Below the pieces are notes generated by a model. It searched no databases, was not told the DNA's origin, and saw only the letters and a list, made by a program, of their open reading frames with translations. A DNA stretch of 64,000 nucleotides from contig NC_059362.1 of the NCBI RefSeq assembly GCF_019703515.2, forward strand, positions 26,991,826 through 27,055,825. Direction: 5' to 3'. Positions 47,350 through 62,174 of this stretch are shown in pieces. The translations under genes were made by a program, and so were the position numbers. How positions within the stretch are numbered: the stretch's first letter is position 1; the number at the start of each line of letters is the position of its first letter. This stretch comes from Myxocyprinus asiaticus. Lineage: Eukaryota; Chordata; Actinopteri; Cypriniformes; Catostomidae.

Positions 47350-47532
47350 AGGGATAATTCACCCAAAAATTACAAATTCTGTCATCAGAATGGGCCTGAC
47401 AGCTTCAGTCACCCTTCACTTTTGTTGTATGAAAAAAAGATGCAATGAAAGTGAATGTTAACTGAGACAAACATCTCCTTTTTTGTCTCTCATGAAAAAA
47501 AGTCATATAGGTTTAGAGCAACATGAGGGTGA
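47350..47532. mobile_element. Fold-back MITE, truncated copy
   Basis: It begins at TTAA (47346-47349) with AGGGATAATTCACCCAAAAA and ends at an ATGAGGGTGA block. At that point the next fold-back element starts (TTAA at 47533-47536). The second arm is shortened. Confidence 0.75.
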
Positions 47533-47536
47533 TTAA

Positions 47537-48058
47537 AGTGATAGTTTAACCTGAAATGAAAATTCTCTCATCATTTACTCACCCTCATACCATCCCAGAT
47601 GTGTATGACTTTCTTTCTTCTGCAGAACACAAACGTAGATTTTTAGAAGAATATTTCAGCTCTGTAGGTCCATACAATGCAAGTGAATGGTGGCCAGACC
47701 ATTGAAGCTTTGAAAAAGCATATAAAGGCAGCATAAAAGTAATCCATATGACTCCAGTGGTTAAACCTATGTCTTCTGAAGCAATGCAATCGGTTTGGGT
47801 GAGAAACAGATCAATATTTAAATACTCTTTTTGCTATAAATCTCCACTTTCACTTTCATAATGTGAAAGTGAAAGTGGAGATTTAAAGTAAAAAAAATGA
47901 GTTTAATATTGATCTGTTTCTCATCCACACCTATCATATTGCTTCTAAAGACATAGGTTTAACCGCTGGAGTCATATGGATTACTTTTATGCTGCCTGAG
48001 CTTGAAAGGTCTGGCCACCATTCAATTGCATTGTATGGACCTATCTGAATTATTCTTC
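47537..48058. mobile_element. Fold-back MITE with 22-bp central stem
   Basis: It starts AGTGATAGTTTAACCTGAAA after TTAA. The arms mirror each other: ATCCATATGACTCCAGTGGTTAA near 47741 is paired with the complementary stretch near 47960. The centre is a perfect 22-bp stem (47837-47858 with 47864-47885) around a 5-base loop. The outer right end is lost. No coding capacity. Confidence 0.82.
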
Positions 48059-48671
48059 TCAAAAAATTCTGTCTTTGGCTTTCTCATCCTTGAACTCTTT
48101 CAAGTCTGAAAACACATTTCCTTCAGAAAAGAAAGGCACATTTATTTGCAGATGTTGTTGTTGTTGACTGTGGCTTAGACCAATGAGATGCTAATGGGAG
48201 CAGCCACATTAGAGGTGGTGCGCTGGTTTTGTTTATGGGCGATAGCGGAAGGATTATCCCCTCCAGTCCATTTCAGTTGATCCATATGGCCCAAAAGGCC
48301 TTAGCTTCAGCTGTGCCACAGCTTGGGAGCCATGTTTGAGTTTGTTATTTTCCCCAACTCAGGCTAAATGCAGTGCTACAAATCCTGAAACTTATTGCAC
48401 ATACACACAGTGAGAGCGATCTCTTTACTCCCTCCTCTCTCTCTTTCTTTCCCAGACACAGTAGGAAAAGCAAAGCTTTTCTATTATTTTGTTTACTTAA
48501 TTAACCTTTATACACAAATATGGTATATGCATATTATGCAAAGTTTAATTTGATCTAGCTTTTCCAAAAAAGTCCATAATAAGTCTTGGTGGCAGCTTAC
48601 TGTATATAATTGATTACAGAGCTGTCATAGTGAAGCCATATATCTATAGATTTGTGTTGTCTAAAAGTGGA

Positions 48672-48708
<37 letters not shown>

Positions 48709-48979
48709 CCATGAGCAGGAGCTGAGCAGAGCGATTTACAGGCTGTCGGGTTGGCTTTGTTCCTGTGTAAGTCAAGTCTCTGTGGAGAAGAGACGCATCA
48801 GTGCTCCAAATGGCCCCAGCCGTCTCATTGCATTATCTTCAAATGGCACATCTGATGAAGAAGTTAAAGAACAGCTCTCCTAGCTTATCTTATTTAAAGA
48901 TGCCTCCCTTATTAACATGTGCTGCACCTAAATAGTCTGTATCCTGTATCTATCAGTAATACATTGTGATAAAGGAGAA
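48059..48979. other. Non-coding sequence with a (CT)n tract
   Basis: No gene recognised. A (CT)n microsatellite lies at 48674-48705. Confidence 0.45.
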
Positions 48980-49405
48980 GTTCAACGAATTAATACAATT
49001 CTGCCCATATTTACTCACCCACATGTTGTCAAACCCCAAATGACTTCCTTTCTTCCATGGAACACAAAAAGGAGATGTTAGGCAGAATGTTAGCCTCAGT
49101 CACCATTCACATTCAAGGTATCTATTCCATACAATAAAAGTGAATGGTGACTGAGGCTTTCTGATGTTCTTTAACATTCTGTTAAGTTGTACAGGCAGAA
49201 TGTTAGAGACTGACAGCCTCAGTCACCATTTACTCTTGTTGTATGGAAAAAGATGCAATGAAATTGAATGGTGACTGAGGCTAACATTTTGCCTAACATC
49301 TCCTTTTTGTGTTTCACACAAGAAAAAAGTCATTTAGGGTTTGAACAACATGTGGGTGAATAAATATTGTTAGAAATTCATTTTTGAGTGAACTATCACT
49401 TCAAA
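48980..49405. mobile_element. Fold-back MITE, diverged copy
   Basis: It contains TTTACTCACCCACATGTTGT on the left and its complement-like ACAACATGTGGGTGAATAAA on the right. Repeated inner words such as TGGTGACTGAGGCT occur in both orientations. It belongs to the same teleost fold-back group as the elements at 12395, 22519 and 47537, with an additional internal duplication. Confidence 0.78.
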
Positions 49406-49940
49406 CCAGAATTTCCCTTTTTCCTTTGTTTACTGATGGACTCTCCCTTGCGTGTAAGAAACTGGTTGTGTGGACTTTTGGTTCCTCATGGGCTTGTGTA
49501 AGCATGCTATATTCTGTCCTCTCAAGGAACACTCTTATGACTTGATATGGTTCTGGGTGTCCTCTCATAGCTAAAACAACATCCACACTGCATTAATACT
49601 GGGTCACCTGTTACAGAGGGCGATTATGAATAAGCTTTGAAATAGAACCCTAGTCAAACAGAAGAGGTGAGAGAAGCAACTCCTTATTCTGCCAGTGTGC
49701 AGTGCATGGCTGGCTGGAGGGCAGGGACCTCTGCTGGACACACATACAGTACACATACAATATATGCTTGTTTATACTCAGTGCCTCGCTGTATTCAGAC
49801 TCCCAGACTTACAAACTAAACACTGATAAATTGTGAAGTTTTATCCCAAATATTATTTTAATGATTTAAATAAGCTAGTTATAAGGCAAATGTATCCCAT
49901 ATGTGTAAGCTTTGAGCTTCTACAATACAGGGACAAAGTA

Positions 49941-51533
<1,593 letters not shown>

Positions 51534-51535
51534 TA

Positions 51536-54500
51536 AATGAAACACAATTCAGTGTTTTCCCATAAATTGTTCTGTAATAAAGCAATGTCACAAAAAACTA
51601 ACTATAATACAAAATACATCTGTGATATATCACGGATAACTACTCTAGGAATCCTAATTCAGTAAAAAGAGAGAATTGGTTAAGGGTCTGAATATGCTCT
51701 ATATAATATACAGCTACAGACTCATAACTTTAACTGACATGAAGCTTCACCGATGCCAGACTAACTGACAAAGTAAACAGTGTAAAGCATCAACTTTTTT
51801 AATGTAAATGTGACTGGCTGACAGCCTACTCTGCCTTCAGTTTCTCCAGACAATTCATCATCCTTATCCTCATTGGGTAATTTATCTGGCAACATTGAGA
51901 GAAATTACATGTTTACACTGTGGTTCTTATAGAAAAGACATCTTGATATTCCACTTTTCTAAATTACATGTCAAGGAAGGTGTGTCAGCAGACCTGTGTT
52001 GCAGCAGATGGAGGGAAGTCAACAACATTTTCCCCTTGCAATTTCTCCTAATTTAACCCTTCAGTAAATGCATGCTCATTACTCACTTGACAGTAATTGA
52101 ATGACATGGATGTTTACTGAATGTCTCTGCTAACCCTTCATTTGAACAAAAACGAAAAATCTTTAATAAGGACAACACAGTGGTGGTTTTTATATGCATC
52201 TGTGAGGTCATTCTTTTTTCTTTCCTCTCTATAACCTTGTGTGACCCCACGTACACATGTGTGGATGTTGTATTTTGGCTTTGCTCTACGCAACACATAA
52301 TTTAAATTCATTTAAACTGACTGATCTCAGTTCAGAAGACTCTGGGCTGTCAGTAAAGGGTTAAACTTAAGATGCACGGAGTCATGTGACCAAACAACAT
52401 GGCGCCGATCACAGCAGAGTTTGTCTTTGGGTGAAATTGCAACAAAACTACATCTGGTAAGAAACCTAATTAAGTTTTTATGTTAAAACCTATTTGAGTC
52501 AAAAGATTAGAGTCTCTGGTTTCATCTGATATGCCATATTTTAAAATATGAGTGATTTTTCGCAAAATGCCATTCTGCTAAACACAGTGTGTACTTTAGC
52601 ACATTTTTTCCTTAGAAATCCTATATTTACTGTGCCTTATCATACTGACAATCAATGGGTTCATCCAAAAGCTGAAAAATGTTGCTTTCAGAGACTTTGC
52701 ATGGAGTTAAAATGAAAAGAAGGTGCATATCGAACTGTTCTGAGACCAGCACAGACAGACGGTACATTGGAGGTTAAATCATTCACTAAATAGGGAGCAA
52801 GGGAGCATCCTATTGCTCTCTGTGCACTAAGTGCATTCACTCCTGAAAAATAAGAATTTTTAATGTATAATCATATTTTAACATGGCTGACAGTGATTGG
52901 ATGATGCTGGCCATTACTTTGAATCAGAATTAATTATGCTAATTTCTGATGTAATATCTGTAACATACTAAAACATACATTTTTAGTAAAACTATTTGCT
53001 CAAGACATTTTTTTATTTTTTATTTATAATTTATTTTATTTTTTTGCATGTTTATTAGGTGCTACTGGCTGCAAACCAAAAAGGGAAATGTAAAATGCAC
53101 ACAGCAGTCACGCTCACGAAAAAGACTACAGAGTTTGTACAATAATTAAATACAGTAGAGTTAACTCTTGGATAGCAATTAATATAACATATTTTTCCAC
53201 CACATACAACCCAAAAAATTCCAAGGTTGACCAATATAAGGCGATGATGTCTCAACTGTAAAAATGCCACCTCGCTGGCCCAATGGCGGAATCCAGCGAA
53301 GTGTTGAAGGTATCTGCTCGTTCGTCTTTTCTGCCGCACTTGTGGTTTTGACATCTTAAATTGCTTTTAGTTAAGACCGAATCTGTTTACATTAATAATT
53401 TTATCTGATTCCAATTAAATTAGACCTTGAATTTAGTTTGAGATTCCTTTTATTATTGATCATCAGTTGAGATCTTCTCTAGATTTGGATACTTGATTAT
53501 TGTAGTTAATTCTATACTTTTAAATTGCACTCGTTCATTCACAATCCTGTCACTTATGGTCTCATGCTGGCAGTGTACATGGATCCAATGGTCATAAACT
53601 TGTCAGCTTGATCTTTAGCCAGAGGTAAGTGAAAAAATACTAAAAAGAATAATTACTACCGCAGCTTATCTATTTCTAATTAATAGTTTTATAGTTTCTA
53701 TAGATCTGTATACACTTAATTAACGTAATATTAGCTCTACACAGTGGTAAACGACTAATACTGTTCGGATAAGGCCGACCAACATACCATTACCCAAACA
53801 GTAGTTTTGTTTAATTCTATAGTTTCCTATACACTTGACTAGAATATTAGCATTAAACAGGGTCATGACTAGTGCTATCTGGACAGGTCGATCAACATTA
53901 CATTGTCCAAATATTAATTTCTTTTAGCCTTTACAGTCTATTACACTTAACTAAAGTCAAATGGTTAATCAGAAAGCTTAAGATCCCAGTTGATGTGCTT
54001 CATGCTCCATCAAATGCTTGGTCTTAATATGTATTAACCCTGATCACAGATTTGTGGTAACAAGAATTTAACATAATCTACTAAAGCCAATATTTCAGAA
54101 CAAGTCAGAATAGAATCAAGTTTAACAATTTATTAGTCAGGTTAATATGTATCAAGCCAATTACGTAACTAATCAATTCAGAAACAATCAAACATCTAAT
54201 GCTCAAAGATGAATCTTAAGAGTAACAGATGCATAAAAATTCCAATGAAAAATGTGTTACATTTCCTTAAATACCCAAGCCAGAGAAAAAATAAACAAAG
54301 GGAATTTGGGAGTGGTTAGGTTTGGAAGTCCTGCAGTCATACTTTATCTGCATACAGAAGGTAATTTAGATGAAAGACCAAGGAGCTAGGTGCACCTCCA
54401 AGCAGTGGCCAGAATTTGTCTACATTCTAAAAACTGTATTACCAGATTTTATGCTGTTGTGGGGATGAAACCATAGTACCAGTCGCACTGAGACATTTTA

Positions 54501-55017
54501 AATGATACCAAACATGTCTAGTTACATTATTTGTATACATCAGATATGATATTTTGTTACATACAGATCTTAGGTGAGTTTGAGGTGATTCTGATCTGAA
54601 GGGGAATGAAGGAGGAGGAGGGATGGAGACAATGGGACAGATATGGAAGAGCAACAATGAGGAGTGAATTTGCAATCTTCGCTCAGTGGGTTGTGGTGCC
54701 TCAGGAAGAGATGCTAATTGTGAGAAAGTTCATATGTTGATTTTCTCAGAAATCATACATTTGCTCTTTGCTTCCCTGGGGAGTTTTGTCCTTTGCATGC
54801 AAACACCTTGGCACCCCAATTTACAAAACTCTGTAATAAGAGCAAAATTTAATGAAATTCAAGTGCAAAATCACTTTTAAATGCAGTGAAAAATCACCAG
54901 AATAATAGAAATTTAGTATGTACCAGGTATACATACATTCATATCAGTAGATCAATAATAATAAAAAAACTTTTTTTGAAGAAAAGTCATTTGTTTTTAG
55001 ACAAAATAGAAAAATTT
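51536..55017. other. Interval between Tc1-E and the prima1 3'UTR
   Basis: No gene identified. Repeat-like pieces include an ATGGCGCCGATCACAG segment near 52400 and a short GC-richer patch near 53270-53330. The latter contains an ATGGCGGAATCC word and a following GTATCT but no further support as an exon. The remainder is plain AT-rich sequence. Confidence 0.4.
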
Positions 55018-56992
55018 GCACATGTACAGTAAATCACAGCAGTGCACTAATTTTCTGATGTAAACTGTGCAGAATTATGGAGTTATGCTGCTTATTCAAA
55101 TGATGATATAAACCAATAATTGTTTTGCAGACAAATAAGCACCAGATATGATTCAGTAGTACAATTTTATTTAAAACTAAAAAAGTCAGCAAGTTGCAAT
55201 TAAATTAGTTCAATGCACAATATATAATCGTTTACATTTTGGTGTGTGATGCATACATTGTGCAACAACCTCTGATTATTCAAATATACATTAATGGCTT
55301 GTTCCAGACAAACAATAACACTTATGCTGTTCTGATATTACATCAACTTATACTTATCCCTAAAAACATTTGATCTTACTCTGTACACACAACAGACTGT
55401 CAAGAAGGCAAATATTGATATGTACATTCATGCAATACAATTCTGAGTACCTTTGTACAGTATTTTACACATATAGCTTCAGTACATATATTTTTTAATG
55501 GGTGAGTAACTATACAGTGGAAGATGTCTGTTTTGAGTATGTTTTACAGAATATGATAGAGAAGGGATGTTTGTTTACACAAGGTTGTACATTGTGTATA
55601 ATTCAAAAGCTTGTTATGCATTGCTCAGTGTTAATATGTATGAACACCGCAGCACTGTCATATCACAAGTTTGGATTTTCTAAATACAACAAGCTCCTGT
55701 GTACAAAAACATATTTATATATACAGTAAATATGGGCATTGGTTTGATATACAGTATCGTTCTGATGAAAAATCATTAAAAATGAACAATGCAGAGGCCC
55801 TGATTAAATGCGTCAAAACAAGCTAAAATTTGAAAACATTTGTATGGTTTTTAGGTTTATGATTTTTCAGTACATTAGCCTACATCTCTTTTCCATGAGT
55901 AAACACTAACCCACATGACATCACAGTAATAATGACTATAAAAATAGCTATCAGCAATAACTGCTTATAAACAGTCATAGTAAAAGCTCATGTGAAATAT
56001 CATCTTGTTTTTTGTTAAGAGTTTCCAATAAAGGTCAATGAGAGAAGACAAACTTCTGTTTGGATGACTCAGAGACTTAATGTGACTCTAAAATGATTTG
56101 TAAGCATTCACAAGACTCAAAGAGATTGACAATATATACACACATGATAATCAAATCCTGCATACTAGTGCACTATTGACTGTTATATTAACCTTACGGT
56201 TTTCTGTTTTGTGGAAATGACAGAAAAGATTTACATAGCCGTTGTGGTATCGAAAAAAGAAATGTATGTATAAGGGAAAGACTAGAATCAACACTAATAA
56301 TTAGCAATGCTAATGCTAGCATTGTTTTTTTAAATTATCAACATGCTCCTCAAGATTTAATTTTTTTCCAATTGCATAGTAACACAATAAAAGCAATACA
56401 TTTCCAGGTGATTTTAGGGAAAACATTTCTTATTTTCTTATATATTGGTACACAAAGTGCAGGATGAACCAATCCATCTGGGCGCTCTAACAGATTGTAC
56501 CAAAACATGGGCAAGTGTGGTAATTTTACCATTTAACACTCAGACAATCTACATGAGGTGAGAGAACCCTTAATGTTTAATGAGGGACATTGCAGAGACA
56601 GACTTAAAGACAAGAGAATAAAGGAATTTCAAAACATCATTGCATTCAACAGAAAGTGCATGCGTTTACTTTGTTGGTGGTGTTGTATATTATCCTCAGA
56701 GGGGCAATACAGTTTGAGTCCTGTTACACTCGTGCAGCTGCCAGCGTCTTTTAAGAGTGTCCATGTCTCCTCAAAACCTGCTTATACTTGCTTATACACA
56801 TGCCAGTCATTATCTAAACACTTTTTTAAAAACATTTCAAACAGTATTATATCCCAAGATGGGCAGCCATGTGGTTTACAGTTCCTAAAATTCATAGTAC
56901 GCCTTGTGTCCATCTCATAAACCCAAACAGAGAGATGGTGGTGCTATCGGTTATAGAGCTTCCGCTGTATATAACTTGCTTTAGCATGGGCA
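55018..56992 (-). other. prima1: prima1 3' untranslated region and downstream flank
   Basis: It follows directly after the prima1 stop codon on the - strand and contains no transposon end. A candidate poly(A) signal lies at 55166-55171, which would give a 3'UTR of about 1.8 kb. The part 55018-56225 is duplicated at 44998-46192, and 56226-56992 is not. The open frames on the + strand in this block are spurious. Confidence 0.65.
55166..55171 (-). terminator. prima1: Candidate prima1 polyadenylation signal
   Basis: AATAAA on the - strand (TTTATT on +). It is destroyed in the duplicate copy, where the same place reads TTTATA. Cleavage would fall around 55145-55150. Other sites further downstream cannot be excluded. 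Confidence 0.5.
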
Positions 56993-57095
56993 CTATACTC
57001 CAGTGTTGTTGGTTTCCACTACCTGCTGTTTACAGCGCAAGCTCATGGCATACTCCCCTCGGCTTGTGCCGTTCTCTTCTTTTCGTAAGGGTTTC
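56993..57095 (-). CDS. prima1: prima1 terminal coding exon (PRIMA1 C-terminus)
   Basis: PRIMA1 is a small type I membrane protein that anchors acetylcholinesterase tetramers in neuronal membranes; the proline-rich ectodomain binds the enzyme. This exon encodes the end of the cytoplasmic tail. A strong acceptor (ATTCTCTTTTTCAG) precedes it. The first base completes an Arg codon, then come KPLRKEENGTS, RGEYAMS and a tail ending VVETNNTGV before TAG at 56993-56995. The mammalian protein has KPLRKDENGTS, EYPMS and a tail ending VDVNNAVV at the same place, so identity is clear from motif and phase. Ectodomain and membrane-spanning exons are not in the window and should lie beyond 64000. The extreme C-terminus is a possible PDZ ligand (T-G-V). 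Confidence 0.9.
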
Positions 57096-57979
57096 CTGAA
57101 AAAGAGAATACAGAGCTTCAGGTTACTATTTCTGCTCAGAGTGAGGATGCTATTGATCTGATTGTACAGTTGAGGACTTGTGTTACAGACATCTCAGGGT
57201 CTGTGAAGACCTGAGGTAAGTGAATTGATAAAAAATGGTAAAGTAGATGTTTGAAGTCAAAGTAGGAAATAAATCAGTTATCTGTGCAGTTCCAGAAAAA
57301 TAGTAATCCACTGATGCATGGATGACAAAATCAAAGAGGAAGTTTCTTTTTAATTCAGAATTAAAATATACTAATTTGTAATCATTTCCCCCCAAAATTA
57401 CTGCATTTTGATAAATCTGATCATTACAATAGAAGATAATGGTAAATATTCCAGATTTACTTGGTACATCACCACTTTCATTGACATGTTAAATTTATGT
57501 TGTCATAAATAAAAACACAATTACATATGAAGAAGACTTCATACTGAATAATGGTTGAGGGTCAAATGATATAGGGTTGCATAAGGCGCAGTCGTTGTGT
57601 GTCAGCAGAGACTACATCCAATTAGTCCAGACAAGACCACCTTTTCCATGGATATAAAGAGCATGTCATAAAGATATTGGCTGCCTGACATTCAAGAAGG
57701 TATTAGTTACTATGTTTCTGATTTCAGTGAACAGTCAGACAGTTTTTCCACAGTGTAATATGCTTTGTGTTTGATTGATCACTATTATTATATTATTATA
57801 TTTCTAGTGATGCTAAAATATTGTATTTTTACTCTCTTTTTTCAACATGTTTGCTGAAAATTGCAGCTGCATTACACGTTTTAATTTTAATTTAAACTAA
57901 TCTGATATAAGTAATCTTTTTATTTCAGTCTGAATCCTCCTCTTACCAGTGGTAAAAACTTTAAACTTTGTCACATTAA

Positions 57980-58558
57980 AGAAATATTCCGGGTTCAATA
58001 CAAGATAAACTCAGTCGACAGCATTTGTGGCATAATGTTGATTACCACAAAAAATAAATTTGACTCGTCCCTCCTTTTCTTTAAAAAAGCAAAAATGGAG
58101 GTTACTGTGAGGCACTTACAATTGAAGTGAATGGGGCCAATGTTTGGAGGGTTTAAAGGCAGAAATGTGAAGCTTATAATTTTATAAAAGCACTTACATT
58201 AATTCTTTAGTTAAAACTTATGTATTACCTGAGCTGTAAAGTTGTTTAAATCGTAATTTATACAGTCGTTTTAGGGTTTGTTGACATACATAATTGTAAA
58301 ATTTAATATAACTTCACACAGAAAAGGTAAGTTAGTGATTTTATCACACTAAAATCACATTAACACATTATTTATGTCTCGTGACTATACCTATGAAATA
58401 GTATTTTAATGTTTACGGATTGGACTCGCAGTGCCTCATTGGAACCCAGATTTTTGCTGTTTTGAAAAGGAGGGGCAAGTCAAAATTAATTTATGTGGTA
58501 ATCAATATTATGCCACAAATGCTGTCGATTGAGCATTATATTGAACCCGTATATTCCT
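57980..58558. mobile_element. TTAA-flanked fold-back MITE, second family
   Basis: It starts AGAAATATTCCGGGTTCAAT and ends with the complement of AGGAATATACGGGTTCAATA, with TTAA on each side (57976-57979, 58559-58562). About 110 bp at each end pair with each other (GACAGCATTTGTGGCATAAT; TTGATTACCACA; CCTCCTTTTC). The centre is unpaired. No coding capacity. Confidence 0.85.
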
Positions 58559-58889
58559 TTAAATGGACTTGTGCATAGAGTTAATGCTACTACTGCTGTC
58601 TAAATATAACACTACACTTCGCGTTCCATTCACTCCCATTCAAATGCATCAGAATGTGGCAGACTGAAAATGCAAGCTCATGCGAAGAAATTTTGTACCA
58701 TGCTCTGTACCAAGTTTGGTTAACTCTGAACTGCAAATCTGATGACGAGAGGACAAGTGACATCACGCTAAACTAAAAGCAGAAGCCCTCCCATGTGACA
58801 TCATATCCTGGTCTGTTGCATTGTGTGATTTTTTTTTGCATGTTTAAAGCCTAGCGTGACTGCACCTTTACGTCTGGACGTAACATAGT

Positions 58890-59132
58890 AAACCCTAAAA
58901 TGAATATAAAAATGATGGTTTAAACAACTTTACAGCACAAATAATACACAAGCTTTAACAGAAGAATTAATGAAAGTTCTTTTATAAAATTATAAGCTTC
59001 AAATTTCTGCCTTTTAAACCCTCCAAAAATTGGCCCCATTTCCTTGCCTTGTAAGTGCCACACAGTTACCTTGATTATTGCCTTTTTTAATAAGGAGGGA
59101 CAAGTTGAAATAATTTTTTGTGGTAATCAACA
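58890..59132. mobile_element. Half copy of the 57980 fold-back family
   Basis: In inverted orientation it matches the left half of the 57980 element (AACCCTAAAA, ACAACTTTACAGC, AATTATAAGCTTC, TTAAACCCTCCAAA and GTGGTAATCAACA in order). It lacks the terminal bases. The two copies could together form a larger inverted repeat in transcripts of the intron. Confidence 0.78.
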
Positions 59133-60193
59133 CGGCTTTTAATAAAAAAAATACTTTTAAAGATACTATCTGCAGCATCAAAAATTTGCATCTCAATTGA
59201 AATATACTGTATCGTCCTATTTGTGTTTCAATAAGCCTGAGTGCACATCGCTCTATTGGTGCCTGCTTGAGACACTAACAAAGTCTGGGTGATGAACAGC
59301 AACACAGGTCATCAAAGTGAATTATTCTGCAGTTTAAATGACTTCCCGCAAGCTGTAATGGCTGCTAGACTTAAAGCTGTGGCATGCACCCCAGCCTGTC
59401 CATTCTTTATAACAGTTTGAAATATGCAACCTGCCAGAAGCCAATTGCCTTCATAACTACATTAAAATCCAGAGCTGCTTAAACAGCGGAGAATGCAGAT
59501 ACAATCTGCTGATTTTTTTGTAAAAAATCATTTCAGTCACATATTGACTTAATGGCAGAGAGGGCCAGAGGGATGGATGCAGGGGATACACATTTTGTAA
59601 GAAGCCAACATGAATATCAGTAATGTGTTGGTTTGGATTGGATATGGCACATTTAATGCTTTAATGCAACTTTCACAAAGTAAGGTTGCATTGATGAAAC
59701 AGATGTATGAAAGGCGATCACATGATTTTGTATCAACCACAACTGACTATGTTCAATAAGCTGATGGAGAACCCCCAATGCCAAGCAACCACATCACTGC
59801 TAAAATGAAACATGCAATCAATAGTGCTCAACAGTGGGTTTTATGGAAGTAAAAATGCCATTCAGAATTTCCATATTGAAATTTATTTCAGTTATAAGCT
59901 CTGAGGTAGTTAAGTAAAGGTATATGCTTCTGCAGAAGCCTTAAGTCAATTATAATTTCAACTTTTTATAATTTCAACATTTTCAAATAAATCCACTTTA
60001 AATTTCTTGGTGTATGCAGTACACATGTAAAACACAACCTACAATCCTGAAGCAAGATCCACCAATAAGAGAAGTCCTTGTTATCATGAAAATGGGAATC
60101 ATACCAATCTCCACAGAAGTAATGCCAGCAAGCAAATTTACTAACTATTGTACTTTTTTCATTTATTTGTTAAATGGGATCTTAATAACAGGA

Positions 60194-61749
60194 GCTTAGT
60201 TTCCATCCACTTTTTGCGCTATTTTATTATCGACAAAGTGAGAATACAAAAACTTTTTTTGGGGAAATGTGCCATCTTCTGCCTGTTTCCATTCAAATGG
60301 TCTTTTATCAATTAAAAATGGTGTGCGTGATGATGTCATGCCTAAAAAAAAAACACTTTGACGCATAAGTTTTGGTTTATTGCAAAAGAAATCTGCCCTT
60401 AAGCCGTTTCCATACAGAAATGTGTGTATATCGCTAATTTTGTACCTTTTGCCTCCCAGATGTCCCTAATTCCCCCGCAAAGGTTTGGTAAAATGGGGAG
60501 AGTATTGAGACAATTCATTGAAATTGTTTAAAAAATAAATGCAATCAGAAGTATTACCAGGGTTTACATGATACATTCCTCATATTCAGTAGGCTATTTT
60601 GAACAGTCATCTCATCTAAAGCATTGCCATCACAACTGCATTATGTCCCACATATTAGTTCAGCAACTTTTAACAACCAACTGAACTTGATTATCATCTA
60701 AAATTAATTTTAGCATCATAATGCAATTTACATTTTCTGAAGAAGCTCAGCATATGCGATCTGAGGTAAAGAGGGTTAGATTTAAAATATTTTAACATTT
60801 TAAAGTGTTCAAAAGCTCATTTTCTGAAAGTAGACTCAGTATTGGACAAATAGTTCTGATAGTTTATTGTCTTGAAAAAAGTGTAGAACATCCTGAGAAT
60901 GTCATTCAGCTGACTTTTCTACAGGACAGCGTAAGGCTAATTTAAGTTTGTGTAAAGAAAAGGCATATAAAGGTTTAAAGCATTATTTTTTTCGTTTGGT
61001 AATTAATTATTTTATTTAATGCTTTATTCATTTGGTAACTTATTTCATTTAATACAGGGAATTTTGCCTGCATTTTTTCAAAAGTAAGCTAAACAATAAT
61101 TTAATATAATTGGGCTATATGTTAGTGTTCCTAAAAAGCACACTTATGCTTTTCTCCTAGTATTGTGTATTTATTTTTAATTTAACATCTATGTGCACAG
61201 AAATTGTGTTTTTTTTGTATTATGGGCTAATTCCTTGACTGCCGTCTATTATTTTGTATGGTGTGTAAAAGCAACTTTATAAATAAACGGATGGCTACCA
61301 CGATTAAATTAATCACAAACAGTGGCCATTAATTTGTTCTCCATGCACTTGTCAATGTGCATGATACAAGATATTTGTGTTGGCACTCCTGGAAGTATCA
61401 TGTTTGCAGCATCGGATCTGTGCTATGCTGTTAAGATCAATCCATAACCACATACAATAAATTGGCTTTCAAGGATGTATACTTTGTCGTCATGATTAAC
61501 ACAGGCTAACGATTGGGGTAAATTCTGTCATGTGACACTACATTTTTGCGTTAATGCCAATTTTCTAGACAAAAAGTGTTTCCAAACCAGTTTTTCGTGA
61601 CATTTGAAGTATCGATATAGAGTTTATGTGCTAGAGTTAAATGGAAAAACATTATGTCGACACATTTTAGCGATAATTTGCGTTTCCATCAGCTTAATAT
61701 TGATGTGCTAAAACTTTTTTCGCAAAAAATCCTTGGATGGAAACGTAGT
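60194..61749. mobile_element. MITE with GTTTCCATCCA ends, long copy
   Basis: The left end CTTAGTTTCCATCCAC and the right end, reverse-complemented, CTACGTTTCCATCCAAG pair, with additional matching AAAACTTTTTT blocks just inside. It belongs with the 4182-4854 element by its ends. The AT-rich 1.5-kb interior shows no transposase. Confidence 0.62.
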
Positions 61750-62174
61750 TAGTGAAGGAACTAGAGGTCGACCGATAGTGGATTTTGCTGATACAGATAA
61801 CCAAGGTGGTGGTAAAGGCAGATAACTAATTAATTGGCTGATAGTTTTTTCAAATCAATTTATAGAGTGATCAAAGGTTTCTTAGTCTTTCCTTACAATG
61901 ATGGGCATTAAGGCTACAAGAGTTTAAAATGAATAAAATTCCCAAAAGCAATTTATTGTGCAACCAAGTTATGAATAATAACAAGAAAAATTAAGATTTG
62001 ATGCATAATGTGGGACTTCTAGCTTTGAAAAAAAAAAAAAAAAAAGCCCAAAATACAACGGGGAATTTTATTTAAAAAATGACAGACTTGGGTCTATTAC
62101 AATGCTCTATGTTTAAGTATTTAACAAATTCAGCTTTTATAAGCTATATATATACATATATATATATATATATA

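Noticed and set aside
53281..53330. Exon-like ATGGCGGAATCCAGC followed by GTATCT in a GC-richer patch
   Set aside because: It has a good start context, but the encoded peptide of nine residues is unrecognised. The donor is weak and no following exon could be found, so I did not list it as a gene.
53055..53354. 99-codon - strand open frame with a basic N-terminus
   Set aside because: The first part looks protein-like, but the rest is hydrophobic low-quality sequence and no splice sites or homology are apparent.
55502..55729. 75-codon open frame in the prima1 3'UTR block
   Set aside because: It lies on the strand opposite prima1 inside the 3'UTR, and indels break it in the duplicate copy.
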